15,285 bases of DNA from CAYJGN01 sp964369635 (GCA_964369635.1 CAYJGN010000043.1:1-15285); one strand, 5' to 3'. Counted from the first letter of the stretch, positions 1-6,142 are shown. Translations and numbers: made by a program. Notes: generated by a model from the sequence alone, not told the origin.

Positions 1-2
1 TA

Positions 3-890
3 AACAGAATGGTAGAGCTTGCTACACAGTCAGCAAACGGCACATACGACACAGCTGACAGAGCAAACCTCCAAGCTGAAGTTGACTCACTAATCGAAGA
101 GATCGACAGAATCGCTGAGAACACAAACTTCAACGGAATTAACCTACTTGATGGTAGCATTGATCCTGATACAGTTTCTTCAGGTGCTAATGTTGGTGGT
201 TTCTCACTCGAAGGTCTTGATGATTCTATCACAAGCATAACATTAGCTTATGCTGACGGAACAGTTGCAGGTGAGGACGGAGAGATTTCAGCTGCTGTTT
301 CAAATGGCGTTCTAACTATCACAGTTACAGGTCCTGGCGCTGCTGCAACAGGCGTTGACGCAGGAACTGCTATATCAGAAGCTGCATTTAAAGAGGCTAT
401 ATCTGGTGCTGTTGGTAGCGTTACAATGACAGGTGCATATGTAACTCCTGCAGCTGTCGTTGGTAATACAGCTACAACTGCAGTTTCAGGTTCAGCTCTT
501 AACCTACAGGTTGGCGACACTGCAGATCCTTCACAGAAGGTTTCTGTTGGTATCCGCAATATGGATGCTAAATCTCTTGGTATAGATACAGTTGATATCA
601 CAACAGAAGAAGGCGCTGATAAAGCTATAAGCAATATCAAAATAGCTATCACATCAGTTTCATCAACTCGTGGTGATCTCGGTGCTATCCAGAACAGACT
701 TGACCACACCATAAACAACCTCGGCGTTACAACTGAGAATATGACTGCTGCTGAGTCACGTATCCGTGACGTAGATATGGCTGCTGAGATGATGGAGTAC
801 ACAAAGAACAACATCCTTGTTCAGGCTTCACAGTCAATGCTTGCTCAGGCAAACATGATACCTCAGGGCGTTCTACAGCTACTTGGCTAA
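3..890 (+). CDS. hag: Flagellin, C-terminal part (cut by left window edge)
   Basis: This is the filament subunit of the bacterial flagellum, exported by the flagellar type III apparatus and polymerised outside the cell. The frame is open from base 3 with no start codon in the window, so the conserved N-terminal D0 and much of D1 lie to the left. The first visible residues (NRMVELATQSANGTY) match the usual end of the N-terminal D1 helix, followed by the DRANLQAEVD and FNGINLLDG blocks. A variable Gly/Ala/Thr-rich stretch of about 120 residues (surface D2/D3) follows. The conserved C-terminal D1/D0 comes next: NRLDHTINNLGVTTENMTAA, then AESRIRDVDMAAEM, then QASQSMLAQANMIPQGVLQL, ending in LLG and TAA at 888-890. 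A terminator follows at once. No frameshift is seen. The family call is secure; hag versus fliC is a naming choice. Confidence 0.96.
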   Translation, partial: NRMVELATQSANGTYDTADRANLQAEVDSLIEEIDRIAENTNFNGINLLDGSIDPDTVSSGANVGGFSLEGLDDSITSITLAYADGTVAGEDGEISAAVSNGVLTITVTGPGAAATGVDAGTAISEAAFKEAISGAVGSVTMTGAYVTPAAVVGNTATTAVSGSALNLQVGDTADPSQKVSVGIRNMDAKSLGIDTVDITTEEGADKAISNIKIAITSVSSTRGDLGAIQNRLDHTINNLGVTTENMTAAESRIRDVDMAAEMMEYTKNNILVQASQSMLAQANMIPQGVLQLLG

Positions 891-922
891 TACAAATTAG
901 CAAGTCAGACGTATACCGAATT

Positions 923-953
923 AAAAAGCTCCGCTTATGCGGAGCTTTTTTCT
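923..953 (+). terminator. Rho-independent terminator of flagellin gene
   Basis: A perfect 12-bp stem (923-934 with 939-950, core GCTCCGC/GCGGAGC) has a 4-nt loop TTAT and runs into a T tract at 946-951. It lies 33 nt after the flagellin stop. The flanking A and T runs could make it work in both directions, but there is no convergent gene here. Confidence 0.93.
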
Positions 954-1034
954 GCGCTTTTTTCTGATATAAGCTGAAAATAATATTTAGTTGTTTTTAT
1001 ATAGCTTTTGGCGATAACAATTTAACAGCTCTAA

Positions 1035-1062
1035 TTGACATAAATGTTCATTTTGATATAAT
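1035..1062 (+). promoter_or_regulatory. Sigma-A-type promoter upstream of rloAB
   Basis: The -35 box TTGACA (1035-1040) and -10 box TATAAT (1057-1062) are both exact consensus, with a 16-bp spacer. Transcription would begin near 1069, giving a leader of about 330 nt before rloA. The leader contains an AT hairpin (1090-1108) and cloverleaf element 1. It could instead drive a separate non-coding RNA that ends within the leader. Confidence 0.75.
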
Positions 1063-1089
1063 CTAAGTATAGGTTTATTTTATCTTCTA

Positions 1090-1108
1090 TTTTTCGTTAA
1101 ACGAAAAA
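1090..1108 (+). other. AT-rich hairpin in rloAB leader
   Basis: An 8-bp perfect stem TTTTTCGT/ACGAAAAA has a 3-nt loop TAA, about 20 nt after the predicted transcription start. No strong T tract follows, so it is not called a terminator. It may be a leader structure or a weak attenuator. Confidence 0.5.
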
Positions 1109-1191
1109 TTTGCATTTTAAAGAGTTGATTTTATTTTTTACTGTTTTGACGGGTTTGCAGGTTATTTATAGCGATGAACTGATATATTTTG

Positions 1192-1338
1192 CTTTTTTTC
1201 GATATATCCGCCCACCCGAGCGGCGAATTTTATTCGCCAAAGCATACCGGGATAAAAATAACTGATTATTTTTATCCCGGTATGCTACAAACGCAAAGGT
1301 TGCGTTTGGCTCGGGTGGCGGAGCAAGTCGAAAAAAGG
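1192..1338. repeat. Cloverleaf (four-way-junction) element 1
   Basis: The outer stem pairs 1208-1221 with 1309-1321 (13 bp, one bulged C at 1213), and the right strand holds CGGGTGGCG. Three hairpins are nested inside. Arm 1 is 1222-1238 (GGCGAAT/ATTCGCC, loop TTT). Arm 2 is 1241-1286, a perfect 21-bp stem with loop CTGA. Arm 3 is 1289-1307 (AAACGCAA/TTGCGTTT, loop AGG). Only 5 nt are unpaired at the junction. After an internal loop the outer stem extends by 9 bp, TTTTTTCGA (1194-1202) with TCGAAAAAA (1328-1336). It lies in the predicted leader of rloAB. An orphan AAAGGAGG follows with no start codon behind it. Confidence 0.88.
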
Positions 1339-1399
1339 AGGAATCTTTTTTAAATAGTATTTTAGCAAAGTAAAACTTTAAAAGTTGAGAGGTGATTAA

Positions 1400-2608
1400 A
1401 TGTTAGTCCAGTTTACCGTGAAAAATTTTCTGTCATTTAAAGAAACTGCTGTTTTCGATATGAGCGCTATTAAAAGCTATAGAGAGCATTCAAGTAATCT
1501 TATTGAGATTTTGGGAGTTCGAGAAAATTTCTTGAAAGTCGCAACAATATATGGAGCGAATGCCTCGGGGAAATCTAATCTCTTTTTAGCTCTGCAGACA
1601 TTTCAAGATATCGTTATTAAATCGCTAAATACGAATGGTAAAAATGCTGACACAGCTTTATCTGAAGGGTATAATCCCTATATATTTTTAGATGATAGGA
1701 GCAATACAGAGCTATCGCTTATTTTCATAGTTGATAATGCAGAGTATAAGTATGGATTTGAATACAATGCAAACGAAATAGTTTCGGAATGGCTTTATAA
1801 AAAAGATCTCTCGACGATGCGAACAGTAACTGTTTTCGAGAGAGAGGGAGATGAAACTGAGTTTGGAAATATAGTTCGGCGTGAGTGCAGAGCATTTGCG
1901 GGACTCATACCAAAGCAGGCTCTAATCCTCACCTTTCTAAACAAATTAAATATTACAACAAAAATATTTAACACCGTCTATAGCGGAATAGTTGATATGT
2001 TTGTCGTCTCTTCAAATCTATTTGAAAACCCAGAGTTTTTGCAAAAACACCTCCAGAGCGTTTTAGATAGAAACAAAGAGGAGCTTTTATCGTTCCTTGG
2101 GCTGATAGATACTGGAATTTGTGATTTAGATTACACCATATCAGATGGAAAACCCGATTTTTTCTCATACCATTCAGGGTATGATGGCAAGAGATACCCA
2201 TTAAAATTACTCGACGAGTCTGAGGGAACGCTAAAGAGTATAGCTATATTTTTGAATGCAAAAATTGCAGTTTCAAAAGGCAAATCTATTTTCATAGATG
2301 AGCTTAACTCAAGACTGCACCCGTTGCTTTTAAAATATATTATTGATATCTTCAACTCACCTGAAAATAAAAGAGGCCAACTTATATATACAACTCACGA
2401 TACAACACTTTTAAATAGGAAATTTTTCAGACGTGACCAGATATGGTTTGCCCAAAAAGATAATATCGGGCGCTCAAAGCTAATACCTCTCTCTGACTTT
2501 AAAATTCGTCCCGGCTCTTCGTTTGAAAAAGATTATCTGAGCGGTGTTTATGGTGGAATTCCATTTTTAAGCGACCTTGAAGCAGGTGGTGTTTCTAATG
2601 AGGAATGA
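1400..2608 (+). CDS. rloA: RloA-like AAA/ABC-type ATPase (defence operon)
   Basis: This 402-residue soluble ATPase belongs to the AAA_15/AAA_21 group, which has an SMC/ABC-type head. The N-terminus (FTVKNFLSFKE) is the usual first strand of the group. Walker A GANASGKSN is at residues 52-60, a signature-like SEGT is at 274-277, Walker B SIFIDEL is at 296-302 (catalytic Glu 301), and a switch His lies in TTHDTT at 331-336. The middle, about 80-260, is the family-specific insertion. The ATG follows AGAGGTGAT, a strong ribosome binding site. It overlaps rloB by 11 nt. In RloAB and the analogous PARIS (AriA/AriB), OLD and Gabija systems, such an ATPase senses phage and gates a Toprim nuclease; that role here is inference from family and pairing. 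Confidence 0.87.
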   Translation: MLVQFTVKNFLSFKETAVFDMSAIKSYREHSSNLIEILGVRENFLKVATIYGANASGKSNLFLALQTFQDIVIKSLNTNGKNADTALSEGYNPYIFLDDRSNTELSLIFIVDNAEYKYGFEYNANEIVSEWLYKKDLSTMRTVTVFEREGDETEFGNIVRRECRAFAGLIPKQALILTFLNKLNITTKIFNTVYSGIVDMFVVSSNLFENPEFLQKHLQSVLDRNKEELLSFLGLIDTGICDLDYTISDGKPDFFSYHSGYDGKRYPLKLLDESEGTLKSIAIFLNAKIAVSKGKSIFIDELNSRLHPLLLKYIIDIFNSPENKRGQLIYTTHDTTLLNRKFFRRDQIWFAQKDNIGRSKLIPLSDFKIRPGSSFEKDYLSGVYGGIPFLSDLEAGGVSNEE

Positions 2609-3272
2609 GAGTAAGTTTAAAGAACGAAGAAGCGGTAGAACACCTCGAACTCACGAAACACGCACCCCCCGCCCGAATTCCTTTTTGATAGTTACCGAGG
2701 GAACGAAGACCGAGCCACTTTATTTTAAAGGACTTACCGAACAGATAAAGAGAAAATACGGTGGTGTTTTAGAGGTTGTTGCTCTCCCGCGAATTGATAT
2801 ATCTGGTGAGGGGCGCGGAACTGTTAGCCTTGTACATAAAGCTGATGAAATCGTAAGGTCAGCTAAAATAATATATCAGAATGTTTGGGTTGTTTTCGAT
2901 AAAGATGATTTTATGAATTTTGATCATGCGATAAATCTTGCAAAATCAAAGGGGTTTAAAACCGCTTGGAGTAATGAGAGTTTTGAATATTATCTATATC
3001 TCCATTTTAAGTATAGCGATGAGGCGATTGGAAGAAAACAGTGGCTTTCAAGGCTCGATGGAATGTTTAAAAAACACCGACTTCGAAACGGAAGGTACCA
3101 AAAGAATTACAGTGATATTTATGATATCCTTGATAGCGATGGTGGAGCGGGAAAAGCTATTAAACATGCGAAATTGAGGATGAAAAACTTTAAATCTAAT
3201 ATGAAACCATCAAAATATAACCCAGGAACAACAGTACATAATTTAGTCGAGCAGTTGCAGAGATATCTTTAA
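2598..3272 (+). CDS. rloB: RloB-family Toprim-like protein (probable effector)
   Basis: This is a 224-residue RloB-like protein, probably a metal-dependent nuclease of the Toprim fold acting with the ATPase before it. A basic N-terminal tail (1-26) precedes the strand and acidic motif FLIVTEGTKTEP (29-40, Glu 34 and Glu 39). The second acidic motif VVFDKDDF is at 98-105 (Asp 101, 103, 104), the Toprim E plus DxD pattern. WSNESFEYYLYLHF (124-137) is the RloB hallmark segment. I chose the ATG at 2598 because AGGTGG ends 8 nt before it; a TTG at 2577 in the same frame has no ribosome site. It overlaps the end of rloA by 11 nt, so translational coupling and a fixed ATPase:effector ratio are likely. 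Nuclease activity is inferred from the motif pattern. Confidence 0.87.
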   Translation: MRNESKFKERRSGRTPRTHETRTPRPNSFLIVTEGTKTEPLYFKGLTEQIKRKYGGVLEVVALPRIDISGEGRGTVSLVHKADEIVRSAKIIYQNVWVVFDKDDFMNFDHAINLAKSKGFKTAWSNESFEYYLYLHFKYSDEAIGRKQWLSRLDGMFKKHRLRNGRYQKNYSDIYDILDSDGGAGKAIKHAKLRMKNFKSNMKPSKYNPGTTVHNLVEQLQRYL

Positions 3273-3376
3273 GCTTAAGTTGGTTGCCAATATTACTTTA
3301 GGAGTTTGATTTAAAAGATAAAAATTGCAAAGATTATAAAATGGAAAAGGGTTTGCAAAGGCTGATTATAGAGTGA

Positions 3377-3487
3377 GTGTCCGCCCCGCCCGCCAGATAA
3401 CCGCTCTGCGGTTATCTGCATCAAGAGAGGCTCTCTTGATGCCCTCTCGTCGCAGACGAGAGGGGCGGGCGGCGCGGGAGCAGACAC
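3377..3487. repeat. Cloverleaf (four-way-junction) element 2
   Basis: The outer stem pairs 3381-3394 with 3464-3477 (13 of 14 positions, one C-C mismatch), and the right strand holds CGGGCGGCG. Arm 1 is 3395-3417 (10 bp, loop TCT). Arm 2 is 3418-3442 (11 bp, loop GGC). Arm 3 is 3443-3463 (9 bp, loop GCA). All stems abut, leaving no unpaired base at the four-way junction. Beyond the core, GTGT (3377-3380) can pair with ACAC (3484-3487) across a 6-nt right-hand bulge. It lies between the convergent rloB and the YjfB-like gene. No arm is followed by a T tract, so it is not a plain terminator. Confidence 0.9.
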
Positions 3488-3571
3488 AGAAACCGAAACC
3501 GAAGCAAAATCAAAAGCCAAAACCAAAGCCGAAGTAGAGCAGCAACAGATGCCGAAGTAGAGCAGCAACAG
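3486..3571 (+). repeat. Degenerate hexamer tract with 23-bp-period direct repeat
   Basis: After cloverleaf 2 a purine-rich stretch shows a 6-nt rhythm (GAAACC, GAAACC, GAAGCA and related units). It ends in two identical 21-nt copies beginning GCCGAAGTAGAGC, at 3528-3548 and 3551-3571, spaced 23 nt apart. Read as protein in one frame it gives TETETEAKSKAKTK, but no start codon or ribosome site supports a gene. Confidence 0.7.
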
Positions 3572-3675
3572 CAAAAGCAGAGTTACAAAATATCGTATTT
3601 ATTAATCGGTATAAATGATTAAACGCTTAAAGGAGCGGTTTTTAACTATTGATAGATTTGTTTAAATAAACTGCA

Positions 3676-3707
3676 AACAAAAAAGGCGAGGAATTTCCTC
3701 GCCTTTT
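3676..3707 (-). terminator. Rho-independent terminator of YjfB-like gene
   Basis: The stem GGCGAGG/CCTCGCC is extended by A-T pairs and has a short AT loop. On the minus strand it runs into a T tract opposite the A run at 3679-3684. It lies 28 nt after the stop of the gene it serves and may also stop reading from rloAB. Confidence 0.9.
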
Positions 3708-3734
3708 AAATATCTATTTTGATTTTGTCAAATT

Positions 3735-3920
3735 TTAAGCGCGAACATCTAAATTAACGCCAACTCCATCAACAGCAGGGGCTACGGTTTCATCTATCAT
3801 CGAAACGAGCTCTGCCATCTGCTCAGCTGATCCATTTATAGCCATATCTGCAACAGTCATGCTAAGGGTGCTTGATAACGAAAGTGCCGCCGATTGCATA
3901 TAACTTGAAATACCGTTCAT
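3735..3920 (-). CDS. Small YjfB-like putative motility protein
   Basis: This 61-residue protein (MNGISSYMQSAALSLSSTLS...) resembles the YjfB family of short proteins found in motile Firmicutes and proteobacteria. Shared features are an N-terminal helix of alternating Ser, Ala and hydrophobics, a central Met/Ala-rich helix with AEQMAEL at 33-39, and a short tail ending NLDVRA. Its biochemical role is unknown. I chose the ATG at 3918-3920 because AAGGGAG lies 7 nt before it; an ATG ten codons upstream (3950) has none. It has its own promoter at 3949-3977 and its own terminator, so it is monocistronic. The family call is from pattern memory and moderately sure. A flagellin gene 2.8 kb away fits a motility link. 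Confidence 0.68.
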   Translation of the reverse strand: MNGISSYMQSAALSLSSTLSMTVADMAINGSAEQMAELVSMIDETVAPAVDGVGVNLDVRA

Positions 3921-3948
3921 AATAAATCTCCCTTGATTTTGTAACCTC

Positions 3949-3977
3949 ATTTTAACACAATTTGGTTATTTTTGCAA
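3949..3977 (-). promoter_or_regulatory. Promoter for YjfB-like gene
   Basis: On the minus strand, TTGCAA (3972-3977) and TAAAAT (3949-3954) are separated by 17 bp, about 30 nt upstream of the start codon. The -35 box lies inside the last codons of the QueG-like gene. It looks like sigma-A rather than the sigma-28 type common for motility genes. Confidence 0.55.
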
Positions 3978-4598
3978 CCTTTGAAATGTTAGCGGACAGC
4001 TTTTAATGCATATTCCGCAAACCACCCCTCGACCTATCATTTTAAAGTGCTTTTTCATATAGTCACTGCAAAGCTGCGGATCAAAACTATCACCAATAGC
4101 CGCGGATGGGCAGTTTTCTAAGCAGATGTTGCAGTTTTGGCATAAATCTATTTTTGGGGGGTTATCTTCTATTGTAACAAAATCGGTAAAAACAGTTGCA
4201 AGACGAGTGGCAGCGCCATATTTTGGGGTGAGTAGTAGATTGTTTTTCCCCATAGCGCCTATCCCAGATAGCACTGCTCCTTTTTTATGGGAATACCTCC
4301 CGGCAAAACCTCTGCTGTCAAATGCGCGAATGCTCTGGCTTGCCGCTATACAGTAGTAGTTATATCCGCACTCTTGAAGAGCAGCGCCTATTAGCAGTGC
4401 AGTTTTATCAAGATGAGCATTAACGGTTCTGTAGTGGTGGAAATAGCTCTCGGTTGGCGCTTTGTCTATCTCGCTTATAATAAAGCTTGAAAGCGGAAAA
4501 TAAATAGAAATGCCATATCCGAGTGGCATTTCGCTATCTACAAAAAAACCGATCTCGCACCCATTATCAATTGCTATTTTTGTTATTTTTTCATGCAT
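3966..4598 (-). CDS. Short QueG-like double [4Fe-4S] cluster protein
   Basis: This 210-residue cytosolic iron-sulfur protein resembles the C-terminal part of epoxyqueuosine reductase (QueG). GAVLSGIGAMGKNNLLLTPK (107-126) followed by the Thr-Asp of VFTD matches the conserved QueG segment before the clusters. Two ferredoxin-like Cys sets follow: CQNCNICLENCP (Cys 153, 156, 159, 163) and CGICIKSCP (Cys 194, 197, 201) plus Cys 177. It is well short of full-length QueG (over 300 residues) and lacks the C-terminal HEAT-like region. Many Clostridia carry such short proteins of unproven function, so I do not assign the queuosine step. The start at 4598 follows GGTGAT at good spacing; an in-frame ATG at 4625 has no ribosome site. 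It lies 47 nt after the LCP-like gene and is probably co-transcribed with it. Confidence 0.8.
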   Translation of the reverse strand: MHEKITKIAIDNGCEIGFFVDSEMPLGYGISIYFPLSSFIISEIDKAPTESYFHHYRTVNAHLDKTALLIGAALQECGYNYYCIAASQSIRAFDSRGFAGRYSHKKGAVLSGIGAMGKNNLLLTPKYGAATRLATVFTDFVTIEDNPPKIDLCQNCNICLENCPSAAIGDSFDPQLCSDYMKKHFKMIGRGVVCGICIKSCPLTFQRLQK

Positions 4599-4645
4599 CA
4601 TATCACCGACTATATGATACCACATATTAGCGAGAAAACAAAGCT

Positions 4646-5467
4646 TTAGCTAAAGTTATCTATAAATTTCTCTTTTTCTTCTTCAGTTAATATAACGCCA
4701 TCTTCCACTGTGGTATAGTTTGGTGCAACTACACGAACATCATATGAAAGATCACCTATTTCTTCGAGAAATATTTCAGCAGCTAATATATCGCGACCAC
4801 CAAAGCTTCCGTCTTCATATTTTGCAAAAAGTTCGATAGTTAGTTGTGGTGCTTCTATAATAGCCTTTATTATCTCTTTAACAGCTGCGTTTTTTATATT
4901 GTCAGAGACCGATGGGTCCGCTTGAATAGAGAGAAAAGTTATGGGATTTAGCTCCTGCGTACCACTTTGCAGGGTAAATGAAATATTGCTTGTCTGCTCT
5001 GTGAGATAAAGATCTTTATCTATTTCGATATAGCTTTTCGGCAGCTCCTCTAATATATTTATCATATCACCATAACTTAAAAAGGCATACCTATCAATTA
5101 AAATTGAAAATTCTTCCGCTATTGCAAGGGTTGTATTGTATAAATTTGACTGTTTACCCATTTCTGAAATAGTCTCTTCGCCAATATAGAGATTGTTCGG
5201 AAGTATTGAAAATATTATGGTGTTTTCAGTAGGGGATAATCGGATAAGAAGCTTTGTGCTGTCAAATCCATCGCTTCGGGTGTTTATCTCAAACAATGCA
5301 GTTCCCGATATATTATCTCTCTCAATAGGTATACCCGGAGTTTGGGTATCTGCCTCAATATAGGTATCAAACCCTTCCCCTGACGGATAGACCATAAGAG
5401 CTATTATTCCGCCAAAAAAAGCAAGTGAAATGAAAAATGTTAATAAAAATACCTTTAAGTTTTTCAT
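4646..5467 (-). CDS. Membrane-anchored, divergent LCP-like extracellular protein
   Basis: This 273-residue protein has a single N-terminal anchor (about 6-27, FLLTFFISLAFFGGIIALMV), placing the rest outside. Two stretches follow the pattern of the LytR-CpsA-Psr (LCP) domain. STKLLIRLSPTENTIIFSIL (70-89) parallels the opening strand pair, and a stretch near 111-152 (LAIAEEFSILIDRYAFLSYG, then a helix and YIEIDKDL) parallels the helix-strand-helix after it. The arginine-rich lipid-binding positions of active LCP ligases are not evident: residues 90-95 are PNNLYI where the family has PRDxYV. It may therefore be a catalytically dead relative. AAAGGAG precedes the ATG at good spacing. The fold assignment is my inference; an unrelated extracellular protein is possible. 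Confidence 0.6.
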   Translation of the reverse strand: MKNLKVFLLTFFISLAFFGGIIALMVYPSGEGFDTYIEADTQTPGIPIERDNISGTALFEINTRSDGFDSTKLLIRLSPTENTIIFSILPNNLYIGEETISEMGKQSNLYNTTLAIAEEFSILIDRYAFLSYGDMINILEELPKSYIEIDKDLYLTEQTSNISFTLQSGTQELNPITFLSIQADPSVSDNIKNAAVKEIIKAIIEAPQLTIELFAKYEDGSFGGRDILAAEIFLEEIGDLSYDVRVVAPNYTTVEDGVILTEEEKEKFIDNFS

Positions 5468-5620
5468 AAGCTCTCCTTTTTATAATCGGTTATTTTTATT
5501 ATTGCCTATTTTTTGAAGTTTAACATAAAAAAAGAGCTAAAAGGCTCGTAGTTTGCGAGAATGAAAATAAAGTTATAGCTATCTCTTATGAAAGAGGATA
5601 AATATAATACAAAAAAAGAA

Positions 5621-5680
5621 CCGATTCATATCAAGATAAGCTTTTGGTTTTGCTGCTATCTCTTATTGATATAAAATCGG
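5621..5680. repeat. Imperfect long inverted repeat
   Basis: CCGATT (5621-5626) pairs with AATCGG (5675-5680), then ATATCA with TGATAT, then ATAAG with CTTAT, with small bulges, around a loop of about 20 nt. It lies between the LCP-like gene and the miniprotein gene, both on the minus strand. It has no T tract. It could be a processing or stability hairpin, or chance in AT-rich DNA. Confidence 0.4.
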
Positions 5681-5740
5681 CTTGGCTGTTTTGCTTTTTT
5701 ATAATAGCGGAAAAATTTGAACGATGAGGTATAAAAGCTA

Positions 5741-5869
5741 TCATATCTCTTTTGCCTCATCCAAATCTTTTTGAATACTTTTGTATTCTTTTATCATCCC
5801 TACTGCGTCAGTCGTTATGAAAACGATTGGAAATACTATAAATATTAAACTCTCAACTATACTAAACAT
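5741..5869 (-). CDS. 42-residue single-pass membrane miniprotein
   Basis: The small open frame reads MFSIVESLIFIVFPIVFITT, then a charged helix DAVGMIKEYKSIQKDLDEAK and EI. Residues about 4-20 form one hydrophobic membrane segment; 21-42 are amphipathic and charged, likely cytosolic. The ATG at 5867-5869 follows GGGGG at 9 nt. An in-frame ATG at 5878 would lengthen it by three residues but sits directly on the G run. A TATAAT box lies at 5905-5910. I do not recognise a family; such miniproteins are often partners or regulators of larger membrane complexes, or toxins. The LCP-like gene lies 273 nt downstream on the same strand. Being short, it could be chance, but start site, promoter and protein-like composition agree. 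Confidence 0.5.
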   Translation of the reverse strand: MFSIVESLIFIVFPIVFITTDAVGMIKEYKSIQKDLDEAKEI

Positions 5870-5904
5870 TTTCTTCATCCCCCGAAACTTCTTTTGTTAT
5901 CTCA

Positions 5905-5933
5905 ATTATATCTATTTACATGTACGATAAAAA
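5905..5933 (-). promoter_or_regulatory. Possible promoter for miniprotein gene
   Basis: On the minus strand an exact TATAAT (5905-5910) lies about 35 nt upstream of the start. The matching -35 position (5928-5933, TTTTTA) is weak. Support comes mainly from the -10 box and its placement. Confidence 0.4.
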
Positions 5934-5989
5934 GGACTATGCATAAATCGTGATTATATTTAGATTTTAGGGATTAATCGGATGTTTGC

Positions 5990-6077
5990 GCGTCGCCCGC
6001 AGTGGCGATTTTAAAATCGCCCGTCGAAATTTCATTTCGACAAACGCACCTTAGGTGCGTTTCACTACGGGCGGCGC
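5990..6077. repeat. Cloverleaf (four-way-junction) element 3
   Basis: The outer stem pairs 5990-6004 with 6063-6077 (15 positions, one C-A mismatch and one G-T wobble), and the right strand holds CGGGCGGCG. Arm 1 is 6005-6020, inside the perfect 18-bp palindrome 6004-6021. Arm 2 is 6023-6041 (GTCGAAAT/ATTTCGAC, loop TTC). Arm 3 is 6042-6062 (AAACGCACC/GGTGCGTTT, loop TTA). Arm 3 resembles arm 3 of element 1 at its base (AAACGCA); the other arms are unrelated in sequence. It lies between the DUF3048 terminator and the miniprotein gene. Confidence 0.88.
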
Positions 6078-6115
6078 CCCCTCTATACCTGCATGTTTTG
6101 TAAATTTACAGCAAA

Positions 6116-6142
6116 CAAAAAGGACAGCCTTCGCTGTCCTTT
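6116..6142 (-). terminator. Rho-independent terminator of DUF3048 gene
   Basis: A perfect stem AAAGGACAGC/GCTGTCCTTT (6119-6128 with 6133-6142) has loop CTTC. It is followed on the minus strand by a T run opposite the A tract at 6116-6120. It lies just after the DUF3048 stop codon. Confidence 0.9.

Noticed and set aside
248..814. Long open frame (188 codons) on the minus strand across the flagellin gene
   Set aside because: It is a shadow of the well-supported flagellin frame, with no ribosome site or recognisable domain.
1208..1321. tRNA or tRNA-like gene because of the cloverleaf shape
   Set aside because: Arm lengths (up to 21 bp), loops of 3 nt and lack of any T-loop or anticodon-loop sequence exclude a tRNA.
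3311..3574. Minus-strand 87-codon frame over cloverleaf 2
   Set aside because: It is built from the palindromic element and the low-complexity tract, with no ribosome site; the plus-strand frame from 3372 is likewise startless.
3621..3643. Terminator for rloAB on the plus strand (AAACGCT/AGCGGTTT then T run)
   Set aside because: The stem is short and bulged and lies 350 nt after rloB; too weak to call.
3966..4598. Calling this gene queG (epoxyqueuosine reductase)
   Set aside because: It lacks about a third of the family length, including the C-terminal region, so the specific reaction is not supported.
5527..5547. Minus-strand terminator (GAGC/GCTC followed by seven T) after the miniprotein gene
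   Set aside because: Only a 4-bp stem; may be real but not supportable.
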